Translations under genes and position numbers: made by a program
In this document: positions 34,680-44,396 of the stretch, one piece after another
Numbering within the stretch: the first letter of the stretch is position 1
Layout: each line of letters starts with the position of its first letter
NCBI GenBank assembly: GCA_025499625.1
Contig: JAFMVD010000009.1
Location: forward strand, 1-64,000
Length of the DNA stretch: 64,000 bases
Direction: 5' to 3'
From: Carboxylicivirga fragile
GTDB taxonomy: Bacteria; Bacteroidota; Bacteroidia; Bacteroidales; Marinilabiliaceae
Notes under the pieces: model-generated
Databases searched by the model: none
What the model was told of the DNA's origin: nothing
Seen by the model: only the letters and a program-made list of their open reading frames with translations

Positions 34680-36515
34680 TTATTCAACCGTGACTGACTT
34701 AGCCAGATTTCGCGGTTGATCAACATTACAGCCACGCATGACAGCAATGTGATACGATATAAATTGAAGAGGTATTACTGTTAAAAGTGGTGCAACAGCT
34801 TCGTGACAATCCGGGACTTCAATAACGTGGTCAGCCATTTTTTTAATGACATCATCGCCTTCAGTAACGATGGCAATCACTTTTCCGTTACGCGCTTTTA
34901 CCTCTTGAATATTACTTACAATTTTTTCATACGACTTATCCTTGGTTGCAATAACAAAAACTGGCATGTTCTCATCAATGAGAGCAATTGGGCCATGTTT
35001 CATTTCAGCAGCTGGATAACCCTCGGCATGAATATACGATATTTCTTTTAGTTTTAAAGCACCTTCTAATGCGACCGGAAACAGATATCCTCTTCCGAGA
35101 TATAGTGCATTGTTGGCGTCCTTATAAGTTTCAGCAATCGTTTTTATTTCTGCTTCAGATTGTAAAATGGTTTTAATTTTATCTGGTACCTCAGTCATCT
35201 GTTTGATGAGGTGCTGATATTCGTTAGGCGATAATTCGCCCTTTGTTTTACCAAGTAACATGGCCATCATCGTCAAAACAGTTACTTGCGATGAAAAGGC
35301 TTTGGTTGACGCAACACCAATTTCAGGGCCGGCGTGTGTATAAACGCCAGCATCTGTCTCGCGCGGAATTGAAGCACCAGCTACGTTACATATACCAATG
35401 ATTAAAGCACCTTGCTCTTTGGCCATTTTTATGGCAGCCAATGTATCGGCTGTTTCACCACTCTGCGATATGGCTATTATTACATCATCCTTATTAATTA
35501 CAGGGTTACGGTAACGGAATTCACTCGCATATTCCACTTCCACAGGTGTACGTGCAAATTCTTCGAATAAATACTCACCTACCAAGCCTGCGTGCCAAGA
35601 GGTTCCGCAAGCGACGATGATAATGCGTTTGGCTTCCGATAAACGTGGTAATACATCAATAATACCACCAAGGAATATTTTTGAATGATCCATGGATATT
35701 CTTCCACGAAAAGTATCCTCAATAGATAAAGGTTGCTCGTATATTTCCTTAAGCATGAAGTGATCATAGTTGCCTTTGTCAATTTCTTCAATGCTGAGGC
35801 TTATTTTTTGTATTTTCGGCTTTTTAGCATCATTGTGGATGCTCTTTAGTGTTAGCTTATCTTTTTTGATAACCGCCACTTCTTCGTCGTTCATGTAGAT
35901 TACCTGATCGGTATATTCTACAATTGGAGTAGCATCCGAAGCTAAGAAGTATTCTTTCTCACCAACACCAATTACCAATGGGCTACCTTTTCTGGCTGCA
36001 ATCAATTGATCATCTTCGTCGGTACAAGTAACCACTAAGCCATAGGCACCAATTACTTTTGTTAAGGCAGAACGCACTGCAATCTCGGCATCTACCTTTT
36101 CTTCGATATAAATATTCTCGATAAGATTGGCCAATACTTCAGTATCCGTTTCACTCTGGAAAGTGTAACCACGGTTGATTAATTCCTTTTTTAGGTGAGC
36201 GTAATTCTCGATAATACCATTGTGTACTACAATGAATTTACCGTTTTCAGAAACATGTGGATGCGCATTGTTATCGCTTGGAACACCATGGGTTGCCCAG
36301 CGTGTATGCCCAATACCAATACTTCCAGATATTGATTTACCCTTGGCATGTTCTTCCAAGTCTTTTACCTTGCCCTTACATTTGTATACATGAACACCAT
36401 CGTTAACCAAAGCTAAACCAGCTGAGTCGTATCCTCTGTATTCAAGTCGTTGCAGACCTTTTACAATAATTGGGTAGGCTGTTCTTTCTCCTACATATGC
36501 TACAATTCCGCACAT
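34680..36515 (-). CDS. glmS: Glutamine-fructose-6-phosphate aminotransferase
   Basis: A 611-residue enzyme that makes glucosamine-6-phosphate from fructose-6-phosphate and glutamine, the entry step to UDP-GlcNAc. The N-terminal nucleophile is C2 (MCGIVAYVG), with GHTRWATHG and HNGIIENY of the glutaminase domain. Two SIS isomerase domains follow (ACGTSWHAG, SQSGETADT, EIGVASTKAF, then LYLGRGYLFPVALEGALK, SYIHAEGYPAAEMKHGP), ending in the conserved PRNLAKSVTVE. It lies 118 bp downstream of nagB, the opposing deaminase, on the same strand. No glmS ribozyme or GlmY/Z-like element is visible. Confidence 0.97.
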   Translation of the reverse strand: MCGIVAYVGERTAYPIIVKGLQRLEYRGYDSAGLALVNDGVHVYKCKGKVKDLEEHAKGKSISGSIGIGHTRWATHGVPSDNNAHPHVSENGKFIVVHNGIIENYAHLKKELINRGYTFQSETDTEVLANLIENIYIEEKVDAEIAVRSALTKVIGAYGLVVTCTDEDDQLIAARKGSPLVIGVGEKEYFLASDATPIVEYTDQVIYMNDEEVAVIKKDKLTLKSIHNDAKKPKIQKISLSIEEIDKGNYDHFMLKEIYEQPLSIEDTFRGRISMDHSKIFLGGIIDVLPRLSEAKRIIIVACGTSWHAGLVGEYLFEEFARTPVEVEYASEFRYRNPVINKDDVIIAISQSGETADTLAAIKMAKEQGALIIGICNVAGASIPRETDAGVYTHAGPEIGVASTKAFSSQVTVLTMMAMLLGKTKGELSPNEYQHLIKQMTEVPDKIKTILQSEAEIKTIAETYKDANNALYLGRGYLFPVALEGALKLKEISYIHAEGYPAAEMKHGPIALIDENMPVFVIATKDKSYEKIVSNIQEVKARNGKVIAIVTEGDDVIKKMADHVIEVPDCHEAVAPLLTVIPLQFISYHIAVMRGCNVDQPRNLAKSVTVE

Positions 36516-36633
36516 TCTATTTTGTTTTTTTGTTATCGTTCAATGTGCTGTTGATACGAAAAAAGAGGAAAACCCATAGGAATTCCTCTCTCAGCAATGT
36601 GGTATAATGTAAAAGGTAAACTAACCTTTCGTG

Positions 36634-37440
36634 TTATTTTAATAGACTCTTAGGATCTAAATTGTCTTTTTCAATATCCTTGAAATAACGATAAGTACCT
36701 ACTTTTAATTCATAAGTAGATGCTTCGTCACAAACAATTAAACCTTTAGGATGCATTTGTAATGCACTAATGGTCCACATGTGATTTATTCCTTCTTCAA
36801 CAGCATGTTGTAAAGCTCTCGCTTTATTATGTCCATTTACAATAATCAATATTTCTTTGGCGTCTAATACAGTTCCAACACCAACTGTTAAAGCTGTTTT
36901 TGGTACCTGATCAGGATCGTGATTAAAGAAACGTGAATTTGCTAAAATGGTATCATAGGTTAACGTTTTAACCCTTGTACGGGAGTTAAGTGATGAACCA
37001 GGTTCGTTAAAGGCAAGGTGACCATCAGGGCCAATTCCACCTAAAAACAAGTCGATTCCACCAACTTCCTTAATTTTATCTTCGTAACGTTGACATTCTG
37101 CTTCAGCATCTTCTGCCTTACCATCTAATAAGTTGGTGTTTTCAGCTTTAATGTCGATGTGACTGAAAAAATTCTCCCACATGAATGTGTAATAACTTTG
37201 AGGATGTTCGCGAGGAATCTCTCTGTATTCATCCATGTTGAAGGTGATTACATTTTTGAAAGATACTTTTCCTTCTTTGTGTAATCGAATCAGTTCTTTG
37301 TAAGTGCCCATTGGTGACGAACCCGTTGGTAATCCCAATACTATTGGACGCTCTTCTTTGTGATTGTTAATTTTTTGTGCAACATAGGCAGCTGCCCATT
37401 CCGACGCTACCTGATAATCTGGTTCAACAATTAATCGCAT
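36634..37440 (-). CDS. nagB: Glucosamine-6-phosphate deaminase
   Basis: A 268-residue enzyme that converts glucosamine-6-phosphate to fructose-6-phosphate and ammonia. It has [32 protein letters not shown] with the catalytic Asp, and [18 protein letters not shown] with the catalytic His region. Length matches the E. coli enzyme. It is placed between the DUF4954 gene (11 bp apart) and glmS on the minus strand. Pairing the two opposite reactions suggests this locus balances amino-sugar supply. Confidence 0.95.
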   Translation of the reverse strand: MRLIVEPDYQVASEWAAAYVAQKINNHKEERPIVLGLPTGSSPMGTYKELIRLHKEGKVSFKNVITFNMDEYREIPREHPQSYYTFMWENFFSHIDIKAENTNLLDGKAEDAEAECQRYEDKIKEVGGIDLFLGGIGPDGHLAFNEPGSSLNSRTRVKTLTYDTILANSRFFNHDPDQVPKTALTVGVGTVLDAKEILIIVNGHNKARALQHAVEEGINHMWTISALQMHPKGLIVCDEASTYELKVGTYRYFKDIEKDNLDPKSLLK

Positions 37441-37451
37441 TATACTCTATT

Positions 37452-39455
37452 TTAAGGTTTATCTCTTTTTTTACAAAGGATAAGCCTTTCTTTTAGCTCC
37501 TCGGCTAGTCTACTTTTTTCCCGAATGTGCTTATGAATATCTTGTACTGCCGGATGGCTTTCAAACTCGCCGCGAACTTGTTCAAAGTCCATGCTACGTG
37601 TTTCTTCTGAGCCATCAATGCCAAAACCTGTTTGAGTATTTAATGTAAACTCTTTGCGGGCATCGGCATAAACCATGTTATCTAAATCAATTACGTTTTT
37701 CTTCCAGTCGTCGATGAAGCTTAATAGTTGATCAATTTCAACCTGAGCTAAATCCAAATCAAATTCGTCTTTAAAGACTTTAAGACACCAGTTCCATGCG
37801 TAATCAAAATAGCTATCATGCAACAATCTATATCGTTCATTTAGTTGATCTAAATCCGATATAGTATTGTTTTCAAGATCATCCAAAAGGGTCATTACCC
37901 GTTCGTTCGGTACTAAAAGACCAGCCATGTCTATCCATTCATCTTGCCCATGGGGCGATGTTGGAGAAAGGCTTTTCTTCAATTCTTCCGAATTAACAAA
38001 GGTAATGCCTTCGAGCTTTTTTATAAGCGCATTTCCTAAAAATTTTATGATGCCTACGTTATATAGTTTTATTCCACGTTCCAACGATGTGTTTGAAATC
38101 TTCACATTGTTGTACATGTAATAGTCTGATGTCGCGCCAGATGAGGCTTTGAGCTGTTTTAAGACGGCTTTACCACCCAACATTTTTTGAATGGTGAACG
38201 GACTTAATAAGTTGAAATTAATGAAGTCAAGCAGCTTTTTATCTGTTCTTTTATCGCGTTTTGGCCATTTTCTGGCGTCACGAATGGTTCCAACACTGCG
38301 TAAATTGACCCCAGGAGCTAACAAACTCTCATCTTTATTCTCGATTAAATATGAAAATGGAAGTAAAGATGTGTCTGGGTTACGATAATGACGCCCCATA
38401 ACCAATGAGAAGGCTCCGATTCGAGCAGGCCAAAGTAAGTAGGAATCACTCGTTGTTTTCGATCCACGCTCAAGTACGCCTTGATGAATAGGCCCTAGCT
38501 TGTACATGTGGTTACTTTGGTTCGAACCACTACCGGCATTCATGAATGAGAAATAACCAGCAATTAATAAGGTTGATTTATGATGAGTTACCGTATATGG
38601 CCCTGCAAATATGGAACAAGCTTCGCCATGAAACCCCTGACTATTGGCGAAAAAAACAGAATTCTCAGCCGAATATTGTTTGCTTAATTCACACCCCTGT
38701 CCAATAAAACATTTTGATACCAACGCACCATCGCTTACCGTACAGCCTGATGCAGCTACAAAATCTTCAGCAATAATACCAGGGCCAAAATAACTTGGTG
38801 CTTCAGGGGAACTATTGATTGTACCTTCCTGTAAACGGTAAATGCCTTCAACTACCGCACTTTCACCAATGTTAGTATTTATTATTGTTCGACAATTGAT
38901 GAGTTTGGCATTTTTCTCAATGGTGCCTTTGTCACTGCAAATATCTTTCTTGTATTGATCAATTAGTTTTTGCAGTTGCCCTATCACCTTAGGGCGGTGA
39001 CGATACAGAGCCATTATATAGCCCGTATGAGCAGATAATTCGTTGTATATTGATATTTCGCGGCCACCTGCTTCGTTTAATGCAGATACTTGAATGCCGT
39101 TGCCAAAACAACTATTGCCTTCGCAAGTGATAGAATCTACATTTTCAATTATAACCCCTGATTTGATGTGGTAATTGGCAATGTGATTCTTAACTTGATT
39201 AATGTAGGCATCCGATTCAATGATGCAATTGTGAATGCAAGCATTCGATATTCCAGCAGATTTTTCAACTCCGCCAGCAAATGAGAATATTTTATCAAAA
39301 GATCCCAAGCAAACATCGCCAGAAAAAGCTGTATTACGAATGCTTTTTGTTGTGAAGCTATCAGCAACACTTACTCTACTCCAATCAGTAGAAGTACAGC
39401 TTTGCTGCTCTAGGGTTTTTATTTCTTTTTGGGTTAAGGAACGGTATCCTTTCAT
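37452..39455 (-). CDS. DUF4954 family protein with left-handed beta-helix repeats
   Basis: A 667-residue cytoplasmic protein with no signal peptide. The central part (about 50-400) is made of hexapeptide-like turns (IIESDAYIN, GVIIENVDSI, CEGNSCFGNGIQVSAL, VAASGCTVSDGALVSKCFIGQGCELSK), as in bacterial acyltransferase/nucleotidyltransferase LbH domains. The C-terminal third is helical and charged. The segments FFANSQGFHGEACSIFAGP and LLWPARIGAFSLVMGRHYRNPDTS are characteristic of DUF4954. Function is unestablished; adjacency to nagB and glmS suggests a sugar-phosphate or amino-sugar role. Confidence 0.85.
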   Translation of the reverse strand: MKGYRSLTQKEIKTLEQQSCTSTDWSRVSVADSFTTKSIRNTAFSGDVCLGSFDKIFSFAGGVEKSAGISNACIHNCIIESDAYINQVKNHIANYHIKSGVIIENVDSITCEGNSCFGNGIQVSALNEAGGREISIYNELSAHTGYIMALYRHRPKVIGQLQKLIDQYKKDICSDKGTIEKNAKLINCRTIINTNIGESAVVEGIYRLQEGTINSSPEAPSYFGPGIIAEDFVAASGCTVSDGALVSKCFIGQGCELSKQYSAENSVFFANSQGFHGEACSIFAGPYTVTHHKSTLLIAGYFSFMNAGSGSNQSNHMYKLGPIHQGVLERGSKTTSDSYLLWPARIGAFSLVMGRHYRNPDTSLLPFSYLIENKDESLLAPGVNLRSVGTIRDARKWPKRDKRTDKKLLDFINFNLLSPFTIQKMLGGKAVLKQLKASSGATSDYYMYNNVKISNTSLERGIKLYNVGIIKFLGNALIKKLEGITFVNSEELKKSLSPTSPHGQDEWIDMAGLLVPNERVMTLLDDLENNTISDLDQLNERYRLLHDSYFDYAWNWCLKVFKDEFDLDLAQVEIDQLLSFIDDWKKNVIDLDNMVYADARKEFTLNTQTGFGIDGSEETRSMDFEQVRGEFESHPAVQDIHKHIREKSRLAEELKERLILCKKRDKP

Positions 39456-39624
39456 TTCGTTATGAATATGTGCTTCTTTGAGACATCTAAAGTAGAAAAG
39501 ATACGTACTTAAAAATAGTATTGGAACTAAAAGAAAGTGTTTTGTAAGTATAAAGTAAAAGGCAGCTTCTAAAAATAAGGTTTAGAAAGGAATCTGGTGC
39601 TGATTTGCAAAGTATACCAAATAA

Positions 39625-39648
39625 AAAAGGATGCCGAAGCATCCTTTT
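39625..39648 (-). terminator. Terminator of the DUF4270 gene (minus strand)
   Basis: Minus strand reads AAAAGGATGC-TTCG-GCATCCTTTT then T residues: a classic tetraloop hairpin. It separates the DUF4270 transcript from DUF4954-nagB-glmS. Confidence 0.88.
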
Positions 39649-39670
39649 AAAATAATATAATCAGTGTAAA

Positions 39671-41491
39671 TTATCTCGGAATATAATGGAAATATTTGAT
39701 GTTCATTTCCATTGGTTTTTCTTTATTAGCACCACCAAATAAAGTCACTCGTTTGAAGTTAGCCGTGCTATTATCACTTGGACCAATAAAGAATTGCTTC
39801 TCATTTAAACTGGCACCATCTTCATTTCGCATCACATAATTAAAGAAATCAGCTCGCATGATGAAATAATAAAGGTATTCCGTCCGGAGATAATTGTTGT
39901 CATCATCATAAATGTGTCGAGGTAGTAACTCACCAGTTCCACTGCGATTTCCATTTTGATCTGCATTACTTCCAAATAAAGGTGTTGTAAATTTTTGGCC
40001 ACCAACAATAATACTATAAGTTGGTGTTACAAATTCACCTTTATCATCCTGCCAAACAATGCTCAGGTTTTGAGGAATTGGGTATCGCTGTATCGCTCTT
40101 ACTTTATCAGGGTCGCTATCAATAGGATGATCGTAATCATCTGAAACAAGTGACATGGTGTCTATTTCCATGAAAAACTCAATGTTACTAACCGAAATGT
40201 AAGGGTCGGTATTTTCAAGTGAATCAACCCAATTTATTATTTCATCTGGGAATTCCATCTGAGTATAGCTGCCAGCCATTCCTTGTAAATAGAGCGTTTC
40301 TGGTTCAGGTTCATCCGTAACAATGTCATTTATATCAGGATGCTTATATTTGTTAAACCTAACGTTTTCGACATTGATGGGAAAAATGTAAGGAAACTGC
40401 TTGCTTGTATCACGCACTTCTTCAGCATCGTTTATGTATTTATAATTACGTGTATAATAAAGCGTAAGTCTTGTGCCGTAATTTGAACTAGAATATGTGG
40501 GTAAGTTGATTTTTGTTAAAGCACCTTCTTCTGTGCTGTTATCATCTGAATCTATATATAAACCATTAAAAACCCCTTTAAATGCACTTGTGTTTAATAA
40601 TTCATCTTCACTTAAATTAAAGAAACGATCGGTGATTTCATCATTTAATTTGAAATTCCAGTATTTGGTTGTTGTTGTATGACCAGTAAAACCAGTGTCA
40701 AGCCACCCACTATCGATGTCATTGCTAACTTTAAACTGATCCCAAAGGTATTCAGGGCGATTCAATAAACTGTCTGGATATTTCCAAAGATTAGTGCTCC
40801 ACCACTCTGATTTAAGTGAATCCGGCACATCATCGTTAGGGTGAACCAATTTACTTGCAATTGGAGTTGTGTTGTGCCCTGGTATAGGAGAGTTGTGATA
40901 GTACTTGGTACTCGAACTACCAAGTCCTTCTGTTAATTCATAGACACTAATCTTCTGCTTGTCAAGCATATCACCATACCAATCATTAAACTGGTATTGT
41001 AGCGATAGTACTAAGCTGTCAACAGTCCATACTTCTGAATAGGGCTTCCATTTTTCATGATCATACCAGTCTGTTGGAGTTTCAATGGTTATGTTATTGT
41101 TGTCGAATTTGTTATTAAGTTCAACATCTTCGAGAATTCTGGTTGAATCTGAATCAATTTTATAAAAAAGCACATCAACAGAGGGTTGAACTTTGGCTCC
41201 GATTGAAAAATCAGTTACAAAACTGCCTTCAGACTTTCCAAAAACAGGATCGTTAAATGTACCTAAAACTCCACTTGTGGCTTGACTTGTTTGAATGGCA
41301 TCACGAGTTGTGTTTATGGTTGCTAATACATGTTCGTTGTAGTTCAGTCCTTGCAGAACTTCTCCTTCGGGTAGTACATTGCCTGTTAATCGAACAGGTT
41401 CATCTTTACAAGCCGATAAAGAAAGAAGGCCAATTAATAAAAATTGGCCTGTTGTGCGTGAAAATATATTTTTCAATGAAATGATCTTCAT
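39671..41491 (-). CDS. DUF4270 family lipoprotein
   Basis: A 606-residue lipoprotein: the signal peptide ends in the lipobox LLSLSAC (Cys 29). DUF4270 features include the early GVLGTFNDPVFGKSEGSF segment, VDSLVLSLQYQFNDWYGD, and the late beta-rich region with LRTEYLYYFIMRADFFNYVM. The family is restricted to Bacteroidota, usually next to a short glycogen-synthase-like gene, as here (15 bp apart). An outer-membrane or surface location is expected; the function is not known. Confidence 0.9.
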   Translation of the reverse strand: MKIISLKNIFSRTTGQFLLIGLLSLSACKDEPVRLTGNVLPEGEVLQGLNYNEHVLATINTTRDAIQTSQATSGVLGTFNDPVFGKSEGSFVTDFSIGAKVQPSVDVLFYKIDSDSTRILEDVELNNKFDNNNITIETPTDWYDHEKWKPYSEVWTVDSLVLSLQYQFNDWYGDMLDKQKISVYELTEGLGSSSTKYYHNSPIPGHNTTPIASKLVHPNDDVPDSLKSEWWSTNLWKYPDSLLNRPEYLWDQFKVSNDIDSGWLDTGFTGHTTTTKYWNFKLNDEITDRFFNLSEDELLNTSAFKGVFNGLYIDSDDNSTEEGALTKINLPTYSSSNYGTRLTLYYTRNYKYINDAEEVRDTSKQFPYIFPINVENVRFNKYKHPDINDIVTDEPEPETLYLQGMAGSYTQMEFPDEIINWVDSLENTDPYISVSNIEFFMEIDTMSLVSDDYDHPIDSDPDKVRAIQRYPIPQNLSIVWQDDKGEFVTPTYSIIVGGQKFTTPLFGSNADQNGNRSGTGELLPRHIYDDDNNYLRTEYLYYFIMRADFFNYVMRNEDGASLNEKQFFIGPSDNSTANFKRVTLFGGANKEKPMEMNIKYFHYIPR

Positions 41492-41506
41492 AAGTATACG
41501 GGGTTG

Positions 41507-42313
41507 TTAGTCAAGTAAAGAGTCGTAAAAGCCATTATAAGCACTCACATAAGTTTCCTCATCGTGGTAACCTAAAAATGGTTTGCCTGATTCTTCAATG
41601 AATTTACTTAATTCAGGATTAATGGTTTCACTACCTTGGATTATACCATCTGACATAGAAATTGCCAGTTTCATTAGGCTTACATAATCGTTCTTTTCAA
41701 GAATATCGAGATCGCTAGCTTCAACACCATCAATGATTAATTTCTCCTTGAAATTCTCAGCCCATTCCTGAGAAAACTCATTGTTGTAAATGGTGTACAC
41801 TACTTTCGTGTTTTCGAAATGTGGATCCTCGTTCATGGCTTTCTTAATGTACAAAGGAGCCAAGGCAGTAATCCAACCATTGCAATGAACAACATCAGGA
41901 GCCCATCTTAACTTTTTTGTGGTTTCAAGTGCACCGCGAGCAAAGAAGATGGTTCTTTCATCGTTATCATCAAATTCTTTTCCGTCAGCATCGGTTAAAG
42001 TATGCTTTCTCTGAAAATAATCTTCATTATCGATAAAATACACCTGCATACGAGCTGCCTGAATCGATGCTACTTTGATGATTAATGGATGATCTGTATC
42101 GTCAATAATAAGGTTCATTCCGGACAAACGGATAACCTCATGAAGTTGATTTCTACGTTCATTAATGCATCCGAAACGCGGCATGAAGGTTCTAATTTCT
42201 TTTCCAAGTTCTTGAATGCCTTGGGGTAAAAAACGACCTACTTTCGACATTTCGCTTTCTGGTAGATACGGTGTAATTTCCTGGGAGATGAATAAGACTT
42301 TAGCTTTTTCCAT
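41507..42313 (-). CDS. Glycogen/starch-synthase-like protein, GT5 domain only
   Basis: The start at ATG 42313 (MEKAKVLFISQEITPYLP) is set by a full promoter just upstream; an upstream Met at 42370 is inside that promoter. The 268-residue product matches only the N-terminal half of GT5 synthases (MPRFGCINERRNQLHEV, DNEDYFQRKHT, FFARGALETTKKLRWAPDVVHCNGW). The whole C-terminal GT1 domain with the E-x7-E motif is missing, and the ADP-glucose KTGGL loop is replaced by SEMSKVGRFL. It is therefore unlikely to synthesise glycogen alone. It shares a transcript with the DUF4270 lipoprotein. Confidence 0.85.
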   Translation of the reverse strand: MEKAKVLFISQEITPYLPESEMSKVGRFLPQGIQELGKEIRTFMPRFGCINERRNQLHEVIRLSGMNLIIDDTDHPLIIKVASIQAARMQVYFIDNEDYFQRKHTLTDADGKEFDDNDERTIFFARGALETTKKLRWAPDVVHCNGWITALAPLYIKKAMNEDPHFENTKVVYTIYNNEFSQEWAENFKEKLIIDGVEASDLDILEKNDYVSLMKLAISMSDGIIQGSETINPELSKFIEESGKPFLGYHDEETYVSAYNGFYDSLLD

Positions 42314-42347
42314 TTCTATTATTGGTAGTAGTGTAATTTTGCAAATG

Positions 42348-42378
42348 CAAAAGTACGAAAAATAAACCACCCAACAAA
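42348..42378 (-). promoter_or_regulatory. Bacteroidota-type promoter for the GT5-like/DUF4270 operon
   Basis: On the minus strand: TTTG (-33 box, 42378-42375), 19-bp spacer, TACTTTTG (-7 box, 42355-42348). Both boxes and the spacing match the TTTG-N19-21-TANNTTTG consensus. Transcription would begin near 42341, giving a leader of about 28 nt to ATG 42313. Confidence 0.7.
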
Positions 42379-42587
42379 TTAATGGTGTTCAAGCAATCTC
42401 TCTTTTTGTGTTTACTACTTTATGTAAGTTTTGGTAATTGGTGGAGGAATTGAGTGTATTTTTTGGAACATATAGTAAAAGTGTGCTTCATATTTTATTA
42501 CTTTGCCGCGCAAATTTTTTAAAACCAATGAAGGTGTATTCATGTTGTTGTTATGACAATTGATGAAGAATCGAGTTTTTAGTTGAT

Positions 42588-43448
42588 ATGAAAATTGTTA
42601 AAACTGTTGCGGAGTTAAGTGGTCAGCTTGCTAGCTACCGTAAAGAAAATAGAAAAATTGGTTTTGTGCCTACCATGGGTGCTCTGCATCAGGGGCATCT
42701 GTCTTTGGTTAAGGAAGCTGCGTCACAGGCGGATGTAGTGGTGGCAAGTGTTTTTGTGAATCCGAACCAGTTTAATAATGCCGATGATTTAAAGCGTTAT
42801 CCACGTGACTTGTCGAAAGATGCAGCTATGCTAGAGGCTGTAAAATGTGAGCTTTTGTTTGCGCCTGATGTGAATGAGGTTTACCCTGAGGAAGATAAGC
42901 GTGTTTTTGATTTTGGATCGCTCGAAACGGTGATGGAGGGCAAATACAGACCTGGTCATTTTAATGGCGTAGCGCAAGTGGTAAGTCGATTGTTTGATAT
43001 GGTTAAGCCAGATAAAGCATTTTTTGGTTTAAAGGATTTTCAGCAATTAGCAGTTATCCAAAACTTGGTTCAGCAATTGAACTTAAAGGTTGAAATTGTA
43101 CCATGTGCTATTATTCGCGAAGATGACGGCTTGGCTATGAGTTCAAGAAATGCTTTATTGACCGAAGAGCAACGAAAAAATGCACCTGAGATTGCACGTA
43201 CTTTATTTGATTCTTGTAACTTTGTGCCTGAATTAACAATTGAAGCGCTGAAAAAGAAGGTGCATGATGAAATTAATAAATCATCAGAACTGGAAGTTGA
43301 ATATTTTGAAATTGTTGATGGATATACCTTGCAAGCAGTTGACAATTGGACTGACAGTAATTACATTGTTGGTTGTATTGCAGTGTTTGCAAATAAAATA
43401 AGATTGATAGATAACGTGACTTACAAAAATAAGGATCATGAATATTGA
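42588..43448 (+). CDS. panC: Pantothenate synthetase
   Basis: A 286-residue ATP-dependent ligase joining pantoate and beta-alanine. It shows [17 protein letters not shown] (HIGH-type), [33 protein letters not shown], and the KMSKS-like [10 protein letters not shown]. It overlaps panD by 11 bp; together they make pantothenate from aspartate and pantoate. Confidence 0.96.
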   Translation: MKIVKTVAELSGQLASYRKENRKIGFVPTMGALHQGHLSLVKEAASQADVVVASVFVNPNQFNNADDLKRYPRDLSKDAAMLEAVKCELLFAPDVNEVYPEEDKRVFDFGSLETVMEGKYRPGHFNGVAQVVSRLFDMVKPDKAFFGLKDFQQLAVIQNLVQQLNLKVEIVPCAIIREDDGLAMSSRNALLTEEQRKNAPEIARTLFDSCNFVPELTIEALKKKVHDEINKSSELEVEYFEIVDGYTLQAVDNWTDSNYIVGCIAVFANKIRLIDNVTYKNKDHEY

Positions 43449-43788
43449 GTTAGTCAAATCAAAATTACACAATGTTTCGGTTACCGAAGCAAACCTGAAT
43501 TATGTTGGTAGCATTACCATAGACGAGGATCTGATGGATGCGGCAAATATCATCGAGAACGAAAAAGTTCAAGTGGTGAACAACAACAATGGTGAGCGAA
43601 TTGAGACCTATGTAATCAGAGGCGAGAGAGGTTCGGGCGTCATTTGCTTGAATGGAGCAGCGGCACGTAAAGTTGCCGTAGGTGATGTTGTAATTATTAT
43701 TACCTATTGTAGCATGGAGGTGGAAGAGGCAAAACAATTTAAGCCGACTTTCATTTTTCCTGATACGGCTACTAATTTGCTTGTATAG
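43438..43788 (+). CDS. panD: Aspartate 1-decarboxylase
   Basis: A 116-residue pyruvoyl enzyme that makes beta-alanine from aspartate. The self-cleavage site is G24-S25 in [11 protein letters not shown], as in E. coli. Also visible are Y58 in ERIETYVI, and [20 protein letters not shown]. The start overlaps panC, suggesting coupled translation. Confidence 0.96.
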   Translation: MNIELVKSKLHNVSVTEANLNYVGSITIDEDLMDAANIIENEKVQVVNNNNGERIETYVIRGERGSGVICLNGAAARKVAVGDVVIIITYCSMEVEEAKQFKPTFIFPDTATNLLV

Positions 43789-43818
43789 AGCAAATAGTAG
43801 TGCTTTCAAAAATTTTAG

Positions 43819-43850
43819 ATACCTCGGCTACAACCGGGGTATTACTATTT
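43819..43850 (+). terminator. Intrinsic terminator after panD
   Basis: ATACCTCGG (43819-43827) / CCGGGGTAT (43834-43842) stem with one G-U pair, then TACTATTTTTA. Confidence 0.6.
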
Positions 43851-43900
43851 TTATACCTTTGATCTACTAATTTTTGTAAACAATTTGCAAGAACTGTTCA

Positions 43901-44395
43901 ATGAAAGAACTCGAAAAGATTTACCTGAAGATAAAAAGTCGCGATGAGGCCAAAAGTTTGGTTGAAAAATGGAATGCGAACGGTGAAAAGATTGTTTTCA
44001 CCAATGGTTGTTTTGACATAGTTCATCGCGGTCATATTGATTATTTATCCAAGGCAAAAGATTTAGGAACAAGGTTAGTATTGGGTCTAAATACGGATGC
44101 TTCGGTTCAACGATTAAAGGGTCCAGAGCGCCCTGTAGTGGATGAACAATCAAGAGCTATATTATTGGCTTCGATGCAGTTTATCGATTTAGTAGTTTAT
44201 TTCGATGAGGACACACCTTACGAACTAATTAGGACACTTCAGCCAGATGTGTTGGTAAAAGGTAGTGACTATAAGGCTTCTGATATTGTGGGTTACGATG
44301 TGGTGACGGGTAAGGGTGGATCTGTTGAAACCATTGATTTTGTGGAAGGCTTTTCAACAAGCTCAATTGTTGAAAAAATAAAACAATTGATGTAA
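43901..44395 (+). CDS. rfaE2: D-glycero-beta-D-manno-heptose 1-phosphate adenylyltransferase
   Basis: A 164-residue nucleotidyltransferase equal to the C-terminal half of E. coli HldE. It makes ADP-heptose for lipopolysaccharide core. The cytidylyltransferase motif is [17 protein letters not shown] (HxGH as HRGH), with [19 protein letters not shown] and [10 protein letters not shown]. The kinase half is not in the window. radA starts 1 bp after its stop, so the genes share a transcript. Confidence 0.92.
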   Translation: MKELEKIYLKIKSRDEAKSLVEKWNANGEKIVFTNGCFDIVHRGHIDYLSKAKDLGTRLVLGLNTDASVQRLKGPERPVVDEQSRAILLASMQFIDLVVYFDEDTPYELIRTLQPDVLVKGSDYKASDIVGYDVVTGKGGSVETIDFVEGFSTSSIVEKIKQLM

Positions 44396-44396
44396 A

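Noticed and set aside
42314-42370. N-terminal extension of the GT5-like protein
   Set aside because: The region contains a full TTTG / TANNTTTG promoter on that strand, so it is upstream of transcription.
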